From Indibacter alkaliphilus LW1 (lineage in GTDB: Bacteria; Bacteroidota; Bacteroidia; Cytophagales; Cyclobacteriaceae): a stretch of DNA of 64,000 nt. The stretch spans positions 1-64,000 of the forward strand of contig NZ_ALWO02000050.1 in the NCBI RefSeq assembly GCF_000295935.2. Direction: 5' to 3'. This document shows, piece by piece, positions 21,819 through 31,693 of this stretch. Made by a program: the position numbers and the translations under genes. Within the stretch, counting starts at the first letter, position 1. Each line of letters opens with the position of its first letter. The notes beneath the pieces are model-generated. The model made no database searches and was not told the origin of the DNA. It was given only the letters and a program-made list of their open reading frames with translations.

Positions 21819-22361
21819 ATGAAAAGATTAAGAATTTTATCATTAGCCTTTGCTTGCAGTGCAACAGTTTTAGCAATAAGTTGTAATCCCAAAACCTCTC
21901 AAACAGCAGAAGAAACTGAAGTTTTGGACAAAGTAGTAGTGGAAGAAGAAGCTCCAACAGTGGTTGAAATCGCAGTTGGTTCCCCTGACCATACAACACT
22001 GGTAGCTGCCGTAAGTGCAGCCGGTTTGGTAGAAACTTTAAATGGAGATGGTCCATTTACTGTTTTTGCACCGACCAATGAGGCATTTGGAGCTTTACCA
22101 GAGGGAACTGTTGAAAGCCTTTTAGAGCCAGAAAATAAGGATCAATTGACTTCAATTCTAACCTACCATGTGGTATCCGGAAATGTAAAGGCTGCAGATT
22201 TATCTGATGGTCAAGAAGTCACCACACTGCAAGGGGGGAAATTTAAAGTTACCATTCAGGATGGAAAGGTTTATATCAATGATGCAGTATTGACTGGGGC
22301 AGACATTGAAGGAGTCAATGGTGTAGTACACATTATCGATGGAGTATTGCTTCCAGGTTAA
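21819..22361 (+). CDS. Fasciclin-domain lipoprotein
   Basis: Protein of 180 aa. A lipoprotein signal (LAISC) is followed by a short Glu-rich spacer and one fasciclin/FAS1 domain (about 55-180). The conserved blocks NGDGPFTVFAPTNEAF, LTYHVVSG and GVVHIIDGVLLP are intact. FAS1 domains mediate adhesion to other proteins or surfaces. It would be tethered to the outer membrane. A terminator hairpin follows at 22381. Confidence 0.92.
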   Translation: MKRLRILSLAFACSATVLAISCNPKTSQTAEETEVLDKVVVEEEAPTVVEIAVGSPDHTTLVAAVSAAGLVETLNGDGPFTVFAPTNEAFGALPEGTVESLLEPENKDQLTSILTYHVVSGNVKAADLSDGQEVTTLQGGKFKVTIQDGKVYINDAVLTGADIEGVNGVVHIIDGVLLPG

Positions 22362-22380
22362 TAGAACTCCAAAATTTAAT

Positions 22381-22422
22381 AAATCCTGTAACTCGAAAGA
22401 ATTACAGGATTTTATTTTTTTA
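22381..22422 (+). terminator. Rho-independent terminator after fasciclin gene
   Basis: AAATCCTGTAA at 22381-22391 pairs with TTACAGGATTT at 22402-22412, with a 10-base loop and a T-rich tail. It lies 19 bp after the fasciclin stop and may also serve the convergent xylulokinase gene. Confidence 0.85.
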
Positions 22423-22572
22423 GGTCAAGAAGGATTCATGTGCCACATTTAGCTTGATATTTCAAAATAACGTAAACACCCATTTCGCAGTAGCTTGGTC
22501 TCTGGCTTGTTGCCTTTGACAATTTCTTCAAAATATCAAATTGGAATGAACCGAATATCAATCAATCAATTT

Positions 22573-24063
22573 TTAAATCACTCTCCCTAAAGCTTGCTGC
22601 CAATTGCCATACACCTCTTTATATGCTTCAACTTTAGAGGTTTCTGGCTCAAAAGAGGATAATTTTTCCAGACCCGCAAATGCTTGTTCGGCACCTGAAT
22701 AAATTCCAGCCCCTATTCCTGCTCCTCTGGCAGCTCCCTGAGCGCCATCGGTATCGTAAAGCTCCAGGACCACTTCATTCATATTAACAAAAGCTTCTCT
22801 GAACAAAGGACTCAAAAACATATTTGCCTTTCCTGCTTTTACAGTATTGAGGTTGAGGCCCATATCCTTCATGATATCAAAACCATATTTCAAAGAGGAT
22901 ACTATACCTTCTTGAACAGCCCTTAGAACATGCCTTCTATCATGTTGCAAAAGATTGAGACCCATCATATGAGCACCCACAGCTTGATTTTGCATAATGC
23001 GCTCTACTCCATTGCCAAATGGAATAAAAGATAATCCTTCAGCTCCAATCTGTGTTTCCTGAGCCAGGTCATTCATTTCCGGGTAAGACACGGATTCTCC
23101 ACCCAACAACTTCTTTATCCAGGAATTGAGAATCCCGGTTCCGTTGATACAAAGCAAAACACCGTAATGAGGATTTTCTTGTCTATGGTTGACATGAACA
23201 AATGTATTGACTCTTGATTTTGGATCATAAACTGGCTTTGTACTGACCCCATACACAGTCCCTGATGTACCGGCAGTCGTTGCTAATTCACCTTCTTCCA
23301 AAACATTCAGCGAAAAAGCATTATTGGGCTGATCACCTGCTCTGTAAGTAATCGGAACACCTTCCTCTATACCCAAAATTTCAGCGGCTTTCTTCGTCAC
23401 TTTACCCTGCTCAGAAAATGAAGGAACCACATCTGCAATCAGGCTTTTGTCAATACCGTAATTTCCTAGAAGTTTTTCGGACAGACCATTAACTTTAAAA
23501 TCCCAGAAAATACCCTCAGATAGTCCTGTTTCAGAAGTCTTGATTTCTCCACTTAGCTTCATGGCAATGTAATCACCTGGAAGCATGATTTTATGGATTT
23601 TGGAATAAAGCCCAGGCTCATTCTCCTTCACCCACTTGAGTTTGGAAGCTGTAAAGTTACCAGGAGAATTAAGCAGGCTAGGAAGACAATATTCTTCACC
23701 CAATTCTTCAAATGCTTTATTGCCTATTCCTACGGCTCTGCTGTCACACCAAATGATGGCAGGGCGGATAACTTCGTGATTCTCATCTACGCAGACCAAG
23801 CCGTGCATCTGATAGGAGATCCCGATTGCTTTGAGTTCTCCCTTTTTGATTCCAGCTTTAGCTACAATTGACTTTGTTGTATCGATTATATACTCCCACC
23901 ACATTTCGGGGTCTTGCTCAGCCCAATCTTTTTGTGGGGCATTGATCGGCATTTCTACTTTCGGAAGACCTTCTGAAGCCACTACTTTACCGGTATCTGC
24001 GTCCAAAAGCGTAGCCTTTACCGAAGAGCTACCAATATCATATCCAATTAAAAGTCTTCTCAT
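22573..24063 (-). CDS. xylB: FGGY-family kinase, probable xylulokinase
   Basis: Sugar kinase of 496 aa. The N-terminal ATPase motif GYDIGSSSVKATLLD, the xylulokinase-type block QMHGLV, the nucleotide-binding GTSGTVYGV and the C-terminal DGAQGAARGAG fit xylulokinase, which phosphorylates D-xylulose to D-xylulose-5-phosphate. It begins one base after the stop of the sodium/sugar symporter gene, so the pair forms an operon. The usual partner, xylose isomerase, is not beside it, so the physiological sugar (xylose, xylulose or another ketose) is not proven. Confidence 0.87.
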   Translation of the reverse strand: MRRLLIGYDIGSSSVKATLLDADTGKVVASEGLPKVEMPINAPQKDWAEQDPEMWWEYIIDTTKSIVAKAGIKKGELKAIGISYQMHGLVCVDENHEVIRPAIIWCDSRAVGIGNKAFEELGEEYCLPSLLNSPGNFTASKLKWVKENEPGLYSKIHKIMLPGDYIAMKLSGEIKTSETGLSEGIFWDFKVNGLSEKLLGNYGIDKSLIADVVPSFSEQGKVTKKAAEILGIEEGVPITYRAGDQPNNAFSLNVLEEGELATTAGTSGTVYGVSTKPVYDPKSRVNTFVHVNHRQENPHYGVLLCINGTGILNSWIKKLLGGESVSYPEMNDLAQETQIGAEGLSFIPFGNGVERIMQNQAVGAHMMGLNLLQHDRRHVLRAVQEGIVSSLKYGFDIMKDMGLNLNTVKAGKANMFLSPLFREAFVNMNEVVLELYDTDGAQGAARGAGIGAGIYSGAEQAFAGLEKLSSFEPETSKVEAYKEVYGNWQQALGRVI

Positions 24064-24064
24064 T

Positions 24065-25708
24065 TTACCAGAATATTATATACAATGCTGCGGTGATACC
24101 TATAATTATAAATGCACCGATCTTGAATGTCGCACTTGTTTTAAACAATTCACTATTGACCTCAATACTATTGGGATGATCTTTTCCTTTACCTTCCACC
24201 AAGCTGATCAAGATCATCAAGGCAGCAATGACCAAAAGGACCACCCCCATTCTATCTAAGAATGGTAATTCCGGAGTAAGCCATTTCAACAATACTGAAA
24301 GTGGAATACTCACTGCGGCACCTGTTAGCGCTGCATTAGAGGTGGTTTTCTTCCAAAACACACCAAAGAAGAAAATAGCAAACACACCTGGACTAATAAA
24401 CCCGGTATACTCCTGAATAAACTGGAACGCCTGATCTAACTGACCTAAAGCAGGAGCCACTATTGCTGCAATTACAAAAGCCACAACAGCAGTAATCCGT
24501 CCTACTGCTACTTGCTTGGTTTCAGAAGCATTTGGGCCAATGTATTTTTTGTAGATATCCATAGTAAAAATGGTAGAAGTACTGTTGGCCATAGAAGCCA
24601 AAGATGAAACAATTGCCGCTGTCAATGCAGCAAAAGCAAGCCCTTTTAATCCCACTGGAAGCAATTGCAACAGCGTAGGATATGCCCTGTCCGACTTGAT
24701 AATACCTGAAACTGGATCCTGCATGGATTGAATAAACCCTGTATCTATTCCATTTTTGACGATCACCAATGCAGCTATACCGGGAATAACCACGATCAAA
24801 GGCATCAACAATTTGAGAAATCCTGCGAAAATCATCCCCTTTTGGGCCTCATCTAAACTTTTAGCTGCCAATGCCCTTTGTGTAATGTATTGATTGAATC
24901 CCCAATAACTGAGGTTGGTGATCCACATACCTCCTACCAATACTGAAATTCCAGGTAAATCCTGATAGGCATCGTAAGTCCCGCCTTTTCCATCGGGAAT
25001 CATCATTTCTCCTCTTTCTAAAATCATAGAAAAGTGTCCAGGAACTTCTTGTCTCAGCAAGCCAAGCCCTTCCCATGCACTGCCTTCTCCTACCATCTGC
25101 AAGGCAATGTAGGTAGTTGCAAGACCTCCCAAAACCAAAAAGAATACCTGAACCACATCCGTCCAAGCAACAGCCTTTAATCCACCATAAATGGAATAAA
25201 TCATGGCAAAGACTGCCAGTCCGGCAATTCCATAACCTAAAGGCACATTTAGGATGGTATTCAAACTCAATGCCCCCAAATACAATACTGAAGTAAGGTT
25301 GACGAATACATAAAGCAATAGCCAAAAAATGGCCATGGTAGTTCTCACTCTGGTATCATACCTATCCAAGAGAAAACCGGGCATGGTGTATATCCCTTTT
25401 TTGATATAAACCGGCAAAAAGAAAATCGCTACTACCAACAAAGTAATAGCTGCCATCCACTCATAAGTGGAAATAGCCAATCCAAGTGCAAACCCAGATC
25501 CTGACATTCCTATAAATTGTTCAGCAGAAATATTAGAAGCGATCAAACTGGCTCCTACTGCCCACCAAGGGAGTGCCTTGGAGGCCAAAAAATAATCTTG
25601 GGAATTTTTGACATGGCCTTTTTTCTCTCGGGAGACAAAAAGCCCCATGCCTACTATCAGGCAACAGTACCCGATAAATACAATGAGGTCTAAAGGTTCT
25701 AGTAACAT
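24065..25708 (-). CDS. Sodium:solute symporter (SSS/SGLT family), probable sugar transporter
   Basis: Inner-membrane sodium-coupled symporter, 547 aa, with about 14 hydrophobic segments. Recognisable blocks are the N-terminal DYFLASKALPWWAVGASLIASN, ISAEQFIGMSGSG, the sodium-site region near AALTAAIVSSLASMANS, and TSTIFTMDIYKKY. The combination is typical of the SGLT branch that moves sugars. Operon structure with xylulokinase suggests xylose or a related sugar. A candidate promoter and operator lie upstream at 25745-25793. Confidence 0.9.
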   Translation of the reverse strand: MLLEPLDLIVFIGYCCLIVGMGLFVSREKKGHVKNSQDYFLASKALPWWAVGASLIASNISAEQFIGMSGSGFALGLAISTYEWMAAITLLVVAIFFLPVYIKKGIYTMPGFLLDRYDTRVRTTMAIFWLLLYVFVNLTSVLYLGALSLNTILNVPLGYGIAGLAVFAMIYSIYGGLKAVAWTDVVQVFFLVLGGLATTYIALQMVGEGSAWEGLGLLRQEVPGHFSMILERGEMMIPDGKGGTYDAYQDLPGISVLVGGMWITNLSYWGFNQYITQRALAAKSLDEAQKGMIFAGFLKLLMPLIVVIPGIAALVIVKNGIDTGFIQSMQDPVSGIIKSDRAYPTLLQLLPVGLKGLAFAALTAAIVSSLASMANSTSTIFTMDIYKKYIGPNASETKQVAVGRITAVVAFVIAAIVAPALGQLDQAFQFIQEYTGFISPGVFAIFFFGVFWKKTTSNAALTGAAVSIPLSVLLKWLTPELPFLDRMGVVLLVIAALMILISLVEGKGKDHPNSIEVNSELFKTSATFKIGAFIIIGITAALYIIFW

Positions 25709-25744
25709 AGATTTGGTTTATTGTATAAGGTTTGAGTTGATAGC

Positions 25745-25770
25745 CGGTTCACAATAGGTCCCATGAACCG
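25745..25770. promoter_or_regulatory. Inverted repeat, candidate operator of the symporter-xylB operon
   Basis: CGGTTCA at 25745-25751 and TGAACCG at 25764-25770 form a perfect 7-bp inverted repeat with a 12-base spacer. It lies 37 bp upstream of the symporter start and just downstream of the predicted transcription start, the usual place for a repressor site. A leader hairpin is the alternative. Confidence 0.5.
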
Positions 25771-25785
25771 ACAATGAATAATCTC

Positions 25786-25793
25786 CAAATATA
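25786..25793 (-). promoter_or_regulatory. -7 promoter element TATATTTG for the symporter operon
   Basis: On the minus strand the bases read TATATTTG, a match to TAnnTTTG, 78 bp before the symporter ATG. No convincing -33 element was found. Confidence 0.5.
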
Positions 25794-26020
25794 ATGTTTT
25801 GCTTCAATTGGCTAGGAGATTTCTAATAATTATACATCTTAAATAGGGTGTTTTTAATGACTTCCGGAAGAGAATTATACTCAAGGGATTAGATTTTGAT
25901 AATGAATCCTAAATATAAAGTGTTGAAAGTACATTTAAAAAGCTGCTTTTCAAAAACTCCATAATTAAAAAATTAATCCCAATCCTTTCGATAGCTCCTT
26001 TGCCTTGGTTATATTAAGGC

Positions 26021-27922
26021 ATGATTGATTCCAAAATACCTCCGGGGCCGATACAAGAGAAATGGACCCAATATAAAGCAAGCTGTCGACTGATCAACCC
26101 AGCCAATCGAAGGAAATACCGGGTCATAGTGGTAGGAACTGGGCTTGCGGGTTCTTCATGCGCAGCAAGTTTATCTGAGCTTGGTTTTCAAGTTGAAGTA
26201 TTCACCTTCCATGAATCTCCCCGCAGGGCTCATAGTGTGGCAGCACAAGGAGGCATCAATGCTGCCAAAGATTATAAAAATGATGGGGATAGTATCTGGA
26301 GAATGTTTTATGACACGGTCAAAGGAGGCGATTTCAGATCCAGGGAAGCCAATGTATACAGAATGGCAGAATGTTCACTTGCTTTGATAGACCAAGCTGT
26401 AGCACAGGGCGTTCCTTTTGCAAGAGAATACAGTGGCTACCTGAGCAATAGGTCGTTTGGAGGAGTACAGGTCAGCCGAACCTTTTATGCGAGAGGACAA
26501 ACTGGCCAGCAGCTTTTGCAGGGAGCTTATCAGGCTTTGATGAGACAAAGTCAAATCGGTAATGTCAGGCTCCACACAAGACATGAAATGATGGACCTTT
26601 GGGTAGAAGAAGGAAAAGCGAAAGGTATAGTAGCTAGAAACCTAGACACAGGAGAAATCAAATTGCACGTTGCTGATGCTGTCGTTTTGGCAACCGGGGG
26701 CTACGGTAAAATTTATTATCTGTCCACCTTGGCAATGAACTGCAATGCTTCTGCAATTTGGCGAGCACATAAACAGGGGGCGTTTTTTGCTGCTCCAAGC
26801 TGGACCCAGTTTCACCCTACTTCTTTGCCACAAATGGGTGACTATCAATCTAAGCTCACCTTGATGTCAGAATCTCTTAGGAATGATGGTAGAATCTGGG
26901 TTCCTATCAAGTCCGGAGATAATAGACCTCCCCATGAAATCCCTGAAGAAGAAAGAGATTATTACCTGGAAAGAAAATATCCTTCTTATGGCAACCTGGC
27001 CCCCAGAGACATTTCATCCAGAGCTGCCAAAGAACAAATTGACAATGGTCATGGTGTAGGGCCTATGAATAATGCCGTCTATCTGGATTTTAAGGATGCT
27101 ATCAATAGGGATGGAAAGACAGCCATCGAAAAAAGATATGGCAATCTCTTTTATATGTATAAAAAAATTACAGGAATGGATGCTTTCAAAGAACCCATGT
27201 TAATCTCTCCTTCTGCCCACTTTTCTATGGGCGGATTATGGGTTGATTATGAATTAATGAGTAACCTTGAAGGGCTCTTTGTGTTGGGAGAAGCGAATTT
27301 TGCAGATCATGGTGCAAATAGACTTGGAGCAAACTCCCTCCTACAGGCTTGTGTAGATGGCTACTTTATTTCACCTCATACTATCATGAACTACTTGGCC
27401 GGTGAAAAACCCATAGAAGACCCCAAACCTGAATTAAGCCATGAAATAATAGATACCAACCAGAAAAGGCTTGATAATCTACTTGCTATCCAAGGCAATA
27501 AAACAGCTGAAGAGTTTCACAAAGAACTGGGAAAAATTCTGTACAACAAATGTGGATTAATCAGAGAAAAACAGACGCTTCTCAAAGCCAAAACAGAGTT
27601 AAAAAATCTTCGGGACTCCTTTTACAAGGAACTGCTTGTCCCGAAAGGAAGTAGTCTGAATTTTGAACTGGAAAAAGCTGCCCGAATGGAGGATTATCTT
27701 GAATTGGCTCAATTAATTGTAGAAGATGCCCTGCAACGGGAAGAGTCATGTGGCGCTCATTTCAGAGCCGAACACCAAACTCCGGATGGTGAAGCAAAAA
27801 GAAATGACAATGAATTCCAATTTGTATCAGTTTGGGAAATACTTGAAAATGGAAACCATAATTTGCATAAAGAGCATTTGGATTTTGAATCTATTAAAGT
27901 GAGTGAACGAAGTTATAAATAA
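26021..27922 (+). CDS. sdhA: Succinate dehydrogenase/fumarate reductase flavoprotein subunit
   Basis: FAD subunit A, 633 aa. The dinucleotide-binding [19 protein letters not shown] is followed by [14 protein letters not shown], whose H71 is the expected covalent FAD ligand. The capping-domain and active-site blocks [16 protein letters not shown] and [12 protein letters not shown] are intact. It carries electrons between succinate and fumarate as part of complex II or fumarate reductase. SdhB starts one base after its stop. The usual Bacteroidota order is sdhC-sdhA-sdhB, but no anchor gene precedes this one. Confidence 0.93.
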   Translation: MIDSKIPPGPIQEKWTQYKASCRLINPANRRKYRVIVVGTGLAGSSCAASLSELGFQVEVFTFHESPRRAHSVAAQGGINAAKDYKNDGDSIWRMFYDTVKGGDFRSREANVYRMAECSLALIDQAVAQGVPFAREYSGYLSNRSFGGVQVSRTFYARGQTGQQLLQGAYQALMRQSQIGNVRLHTRHEMMDLWVEEGKAKGIVARNLDTGEIKLHVADAVVLATGGYGKIYYLSTLAMNCNASAIWRAHKQGAFFAAPSWTQFHPTSLPQMGDYQSKLTLMSESLRNDGRIWVPIKSGDNRPPHEIPEEERDYYLERKYPSYGNLAPRDISSRAAKEQIDNGHGVGPMNNAVYLDFKDAINRDGKTAIEKRYGNLFYMYKKITGMDAFKEPMLISPSAHFSMGGLWVDYELMSNLEGLFVLGEANFADHGANRLGANSLLQACVDGYFISPHTIMNYLAGEKPIEDPKPELSHEIIDTNQKRLDNLLAIQGNKTAEEFHKELGKILYNKCGLIREKQTLLKAKTELKNLRDSFYKELLVPKGSSLNFELEKAARMEDYLELAQLIVEDALQREESCGAHFRAEHQTPDGEAKRNDNEFQFVSVWEILENGNHNLHKEHLDFESIKVSERSYK

Positions 27923-27923
27923 T

Positions 27924-28655
27924 ATGAAGCTAACATTACATATCTGGAGACAGGAAAACCAAAAGTCTAAAGGCAGGTTTGAAACCTATGAACTCAGTGG
28001 CCTAGATCCACAAATGTCCGTTCCGGAGATGTTGGATTTTTTGAATGAAAAGCTGATAAAAGACGGAAAAGACCCCATAGCTTTCGAGTCTGACTGTAGG
28101 GAGGGGATTTGTGGGCAATGTGGATTTGTAATCAATGGACACATACAGAGTCCTGAAAAACATGCAACCACTTGCCAGACACACCTGAGAAGCTTTAATG
28201 ATGGTGATGAGCTCTTTTTGGAACCTTTTAGGGCAGCTGCTTTTCCCATCAAAAAAGACCTCTGTATTGACAGAACGGCATTAGATAGAATCATTGCCAA
28301 AGGTGGCTATATCGGTGTAAATACGGGCCAGGCACCTGAAGCAAACAGTATTTTAATTGGACATTATACGGCTGAGTCAGCTTTTGATGCCGCTGCCTGT
28401 ATAGGCTGTGGAGCTTGCGTAGCTGTCTGCAAAAATGCCAGTGCTGCTCTATTTACCGGGGCGAAGATCAGTCATCTCGCCATGCTTCCTCAAGGGAAAA
28501 TGGAAGCCAAAAACAGGGTAAAGTCTATGGTTGCTCAGATGGACCAAGAAGGCTTTGGCTCTTGTACCTTCACAGGAGCCTGCCAAGAAGTTTGTCCACA
28601 GAGCATCTCCGTAGCCAACATCGTAACCATGAACAGGGAGTTCTGGAAAAGCTAA
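27924..28655 (+). CDS. sdhB: Succinate dehydrogenase/fumarate reductase iron-sulfur subunit
   Basis: Iron-sulfur subunit B, 243 aa from the ATG at 27924. A GTG at 27903 inside sdhA is possible but would give an unneeded N-terminal tail. The N-terminal ferredoxin domain has CREGICGQCG and a later C for [2Fe-2S]. The C-terminal domain has CIGCGACVAVC and CTFTGACQEVCP for the [4Fe-4S] and [3Fe-4S] clusters. It passes electrons from FAD in SdhA to the quinone site, which needs a membrane anchor not encoded here. It is convergent with the S9 peptidase gene, 25 bp away. Confidence 0.93.
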   Translation: MKLTLHIWRQENQKSKGRFETYELSGLDPQMSVPEMLDFLNEKLIKDGKDPIAFESDCREGICGQCGFVINGHIQSPEKHATTCQTHLRSFNDGDELFLEPFRAAAFPIKKDLCIDRTALDRIIAKGGYIGVNTGQAPEANSILIGHYTAESAFDAAACIGCGACVAVCKNASAALFTGAKISHLAMLPQGKMEAKNRVKSMVAQMDQEGFGSCTFTGACQEVCPQSISVANIVTMNREFWKS

Positions 28656-28680
28656 AGCAATATTGCTGAAAAGATGTTTT

Positions 28681-31533
28681 TCAATAATCTATTCCATCTT
28701 CCTCCTCAGAAAGCTCGTACTTTAAAGTCCTTCCCTTTTCTACTGCAGGCAATCCTTCCGTCATCCAAAGTGGTGCAGGAGCCCCTTTAAGATAATGATC
28801 AAAAAACTGTGACAATCGGACCGAAAGATCTTTCCTGTTTTTCCTAAGTCTTAAGTTATGGTCTTCATCATTATATTGAAGTAACCAAGCTGGCTTATTC
28901 AATCGCTTTAAGGCCATAAACATTTCTATTCCCTGGTACCATGGCACTGCACCATCTGCGTCATTGTGCATGATAAGCACAGGAGTTTCTACCCTATCCA
29001 TATAAAAAAGCGGAGAGTTCTGCATGTAATACATTGGCTTTTCCCACAAGGTACCGCCTATTCTTGACTGTGTCTGCTCGTATTGAAACATCCTGCTCAT
29101 CCCAGTTCCCCAACGAATTCCTCCATAGGCTGATGTCATATTCACTACTGGAGCACCAGCTCCTGCTGCTTTGAACATATTGGTTCGCGTAATCAAATGT
29201 GCCACTTGGTATCCCCCCCAGCTCTGACCCTGAATCGCTATATTTTTCCTATCCACAAATCCACGGTCTATTATATTATGTACTCCAGGGATGATGCAGT
29301 TGTAGGCACTTGGTCCTGGAAGCCCCAATTCATATTTGATATCAGGTACAAAAACCAGATAATCATTACTTACAAAAAAAGGAATGTTGATGATTGAGGC
29401 ACTTGGTACTGGTGCCCTGTAATTGTGAAGTCCATCCGAATTTCTCTCATAAAAATAGACCATCATAGGATACTTTTTCCTGGTATCGAAGTTTTCAGGC
29501 TTAAACAATAGTCCTTGCATGGGTTCCCCGTCATTTGCCCTGTAATTAATCAACTCTACACTCCCCCACTTTACCTGTGTTTGTTGTGGGTTGAGTGAAG
29601 ATATTCTTTTTAACTCCTTCATGGACAAATCACTGCTATAGATATCAGGATTATCTTTGTAAGTAGATCTTCTGACTATGATCCTTTCATTCTCTTTCGC
29701 TTTAGCAAAACCAAAATACCTATGATCTGTGAATAAAAGCTCTTCTGGAGGTTTTGGTTCAGTATAATTGGCAAGGAAAAAACCATCTCTCTTATCAAAT
29801 TCCTGGAATGCAGTAAGTAATAGTGGCTTTGACGGATCAATGGTCTCCTCTTCTGCATCCAGTTTTTGCCTTCTGAAAGTAATATTTCTCTTTCTTCCTT
29901 CTCCTGCAGTGAGATTAACAGGTGCGGCTGTACCAGATGGGTCAACTTTCCATACGTCGTATTTGTCATAAACCAAAAATCCGGAATCTCCTTTTAGCCA
30001 ACCTGCAGCTCCATAAGAAGACGGCATCGAAGGGGAATCGTGTAATTCATCATAAAAATTAACACCTATTTTCTTTGTCATATTTTTGAAAGACCTAGAG
30101 GCAAGGTCAAAAGCAATCCAGGAACTGTCTTTCATAGAATACCAATACACAAACTTTCCTTCTGGGGAAAGTTGTGGGTTTCCAGACAGGTTTTCCATCA
30201 TGAGGTATCGATGTCCGTTTTCGAGGTTGACTATATAAACATCCTTTCCGATTTGAATATCCCAACTGTAACTTCTTCTGTAAGGGCTGTCGTCCACGCC
30301 TATGCCTATTTTGTGTTTGGCATTTTTGTCCACATTCACGGATGGGATACGCTCATCTCCAAGAGGAATGATTTTTCTATTACTGATCTCATAGGCGGTC
30401 AGAAAATTTCTTTGCTCTTCTCTGGATTTGTTGCGCAATTGCATCGGCTGAATTTCAGCATCTTGCCAGCCCCAGATGTCAAGACTTACTCTTTCCTCAG
30501 TCAGGATTGTCGTGTCTTCTTCATAAGCGAAGGTTTTGTAATCGGGAGCTGTTCCAAAAAACAGTCTGTTTTCATCTTTTGAGAAAAAAAGCCTGCCATG
30601 TTTGGAAATCATCCCTTCCAAGTCCTGAGATTCCTTATGCAGTATTTTCTGGTTGGACTCATTGGCTATTTCATAGAGATAAAGATCGTAATATGGTTTT
30701 TTGGCATTAGTGGAATCTTCAGTGGTAAGGTATGCCAAATACTTATTACTCGAGGAAAATGCAGGAGAAAGGTACTCTGTTTTTCTGACATCTATGATTT
30801 TGGAAATCCCTGTAGCCAGATTGAGCAAAAAGATTCCGGTATTTTTCAAAGTATCCTCTTCCGCCTTGATATAAAAGAAAAAATCTCCGTTATCCGAAAA
30901 ACCATATTCTTTAACTCTGTGGAATTCAAACTTCTTTTGCCCGTCAAGGGATCTCACCAGAAGTTTCGTGCCCTCAGAATTTCTTGGACGATCCTTCGTA
31001 TCAGATTCGTTTTTCAAAGAATCAGCCTTATCATCATCCTTGGCTTTTACAGGTTTATCTTTTTCAAAGTGAATCGCAATCCAGTTCCCTTTCTTTTTGG
31101 GGTGGCTGTAGGATTTGACGCGCGCAAATTTCTCTACATTCTCAGATTCAAGATTGACGATGAAAAGACTATCCTTCGGCATTTGATCTGATTTTGCCTT
31201 CTTCAATTTCAAATACCTGACTGAATCTCTTTCAGGAACAATTTTTCCAAAAGCAAATTTGCTGTCATGGGAAAAATTCCAATTGCCTCCCCGGGGGATG
31301 ATAATTTTATTGATAGGGTTGCTATGAGAAACCACTTCCAGTCTCCCGTCACCGTCCTGAGGATTGATTTCATAACCCAACCAATCACCATTTTTTGTAA
31401 TTTTTTCCGCACTGATAGACTCCCAACCATCATAATCATCATGTGTAAGGGATCGCTTCTGCTGTCCATATGCTACAAGGGTGAATAGTAAAAAATGGAA
31501 AACCAACAAATACTTATAAATCAACAACTTCAT
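28681..31533 (-). CDS. Exported S9 family peptidase (prolyl oligopeptidase type)
   Basis: Serine peptidase of 950 aa, counted from the ATG at 31533 (an in-frame TTG lies 12 bases upstream). A signal peptide occupies residues 1-24 (...VAYGQ). The first two-thirds form a beta-propeller-like region, and the C-terminal third is an alpha/beta hydrolase. The nucleophile elbow GQSWGG, the acid in HNDADGAVPW and the His in NDEDHNLR give the Ser-Asp-His triad. It is longer than typical dipeptidyl peptidase IV and resembles the large S9 proteins of Bacteroidota. It should degrade peptides in the periplasm. Confidence 0.9.
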   Translation of the reverse strand: MKLLIYKYLLVFHFLLFTLVAYGQQKRSLTHDDYDGWESISAEKITKNGDWLGYEINPQDGDGRLEVVSHSNPINKIIIPRGGNWNFSHDSKFAFGKIVPERDSVRYLKLKKAKSDQMPKDSLFIVNLESENVEKFARVKSYSHPKKKGNWIAIHFEKDKPVKAKDDDKADSLKNESDTKDRPRNSEGTKLLVRSLDGQKKFEFHRVKEYGFSDNGDFFFYIKAEEDTLKNTGIFLLNLATGISKIIDVRKTEYLSPAFSSSNKYLAYLTTEDSTNAKKPYYDLYLYEIANESNQKILHKESQDLEGMISKHGRLFFSKDENRLFFGTAPDYKTFAYEEDTTILTEERVSLDIWGWQDAEIQPMQLRNKSREEQRNFLTAYEISNRKIIPLGDERIPSVNVDKNAKHKIGIGVDDSPYRRSYSWDIQIGKDVYIVNLENGHRYLMMENLSGNPQLSPEGKFVYWYSMKDSSWIAFDLASRSFKNMTKKIGVNFYDELHDSPSMPSSYGAAGWLKGDSGFLVYDKYDVWKVDPSGTAAPVNLTAGEGRKRNITFRRQKLDAEEETIDPSKPLLLTAFQEFDKRDGFFLANYTEPKPPEELLFTDHRYFGFAKAKENERIIVRRSTYKDNPDIYSSDLSMKELKRISSLNPQQTQVKWGSVELINYRANDGEPMQGLLFKPENFDTRKKYPMMVYFYERNSDGLHNYRAPVPSASIINIPFFVSNDYLVFVPDIKYELGLPGPSAYNCIIPGVHNIIDRGFVDRKNIAIQGQSWGGYQVAHLITRTNMFKAAGAGAPVVNMTSAYGGIRWGTGMSRMFQYEQTQSRIGGTLWEKPMYYMQNSPLFYMDRVETPVLIMHNDADGAVPWYQGIEMFMALKRLNKPAWLLQYNDEDHNLRLRKNRKDLSVRLSQFFDHYLKGAPAPLWMTEGLPAVEKGRTLKYELSEEEDGIDY

Positions 31534-31626
31534 ATTTCTTAACAATAATTTTCCGAAAGTTAACCAAACTTCAGTCTTCGGTCAGGTAAATTTACTTTAA
31601 TGGAACTTAGATTGTTTTAAAAAGAA

Positions 31627-31669
31627 AAAACCGCAGGTCTGGTGCGCATTCACCAAAATCTGCGGTTCT
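31627..31669 (-). terminator. Terminator after M14 carboxypeptidase gene
   Basis: AACCGCAG (31629-31636) pairs with CTGCGGTT (31660-31667), and TGGTG with CACCA inside. On the minus strand it is followed by TTTTTTCTTT. It lies 25 bp after the stop of the M14 gene and separates it from the S9 gene. Confidence 0.85.
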
Positions 31670-31693
31670 TTTAATTTTAAATTAATAATATGA

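Larger units (their letters stand above)
25709..26020. other. Divergent intergenic region upstream of symporter and sdhA
   Basis: No gene is seen in 312 bases. The left part holds a -7 element and an inverted repeat for the minus-strand symporter. In particular there is no reading frame for a cytochrome b (SdhC/FrdC) anchor before the flavoprotein gene. At the right edge TGCCTT (26001-26006) pairs with AAGGCA (26016-26021), a small hairpin touching the sdhA start codon. Confidence 0.7.

Noticed and set aside
28656-28667. Perfect palindrome AGCAATATTGCT between sdhB and the S9 gene
   Set aside because: It has no loop or T tail and is short; probably chance or a weak end signal.
30598-31191. 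197-codon frame opposite the S9 peptidase
   Set aside because: Shadow of the real gene; composition fits an antisense frame and no domain is visible.
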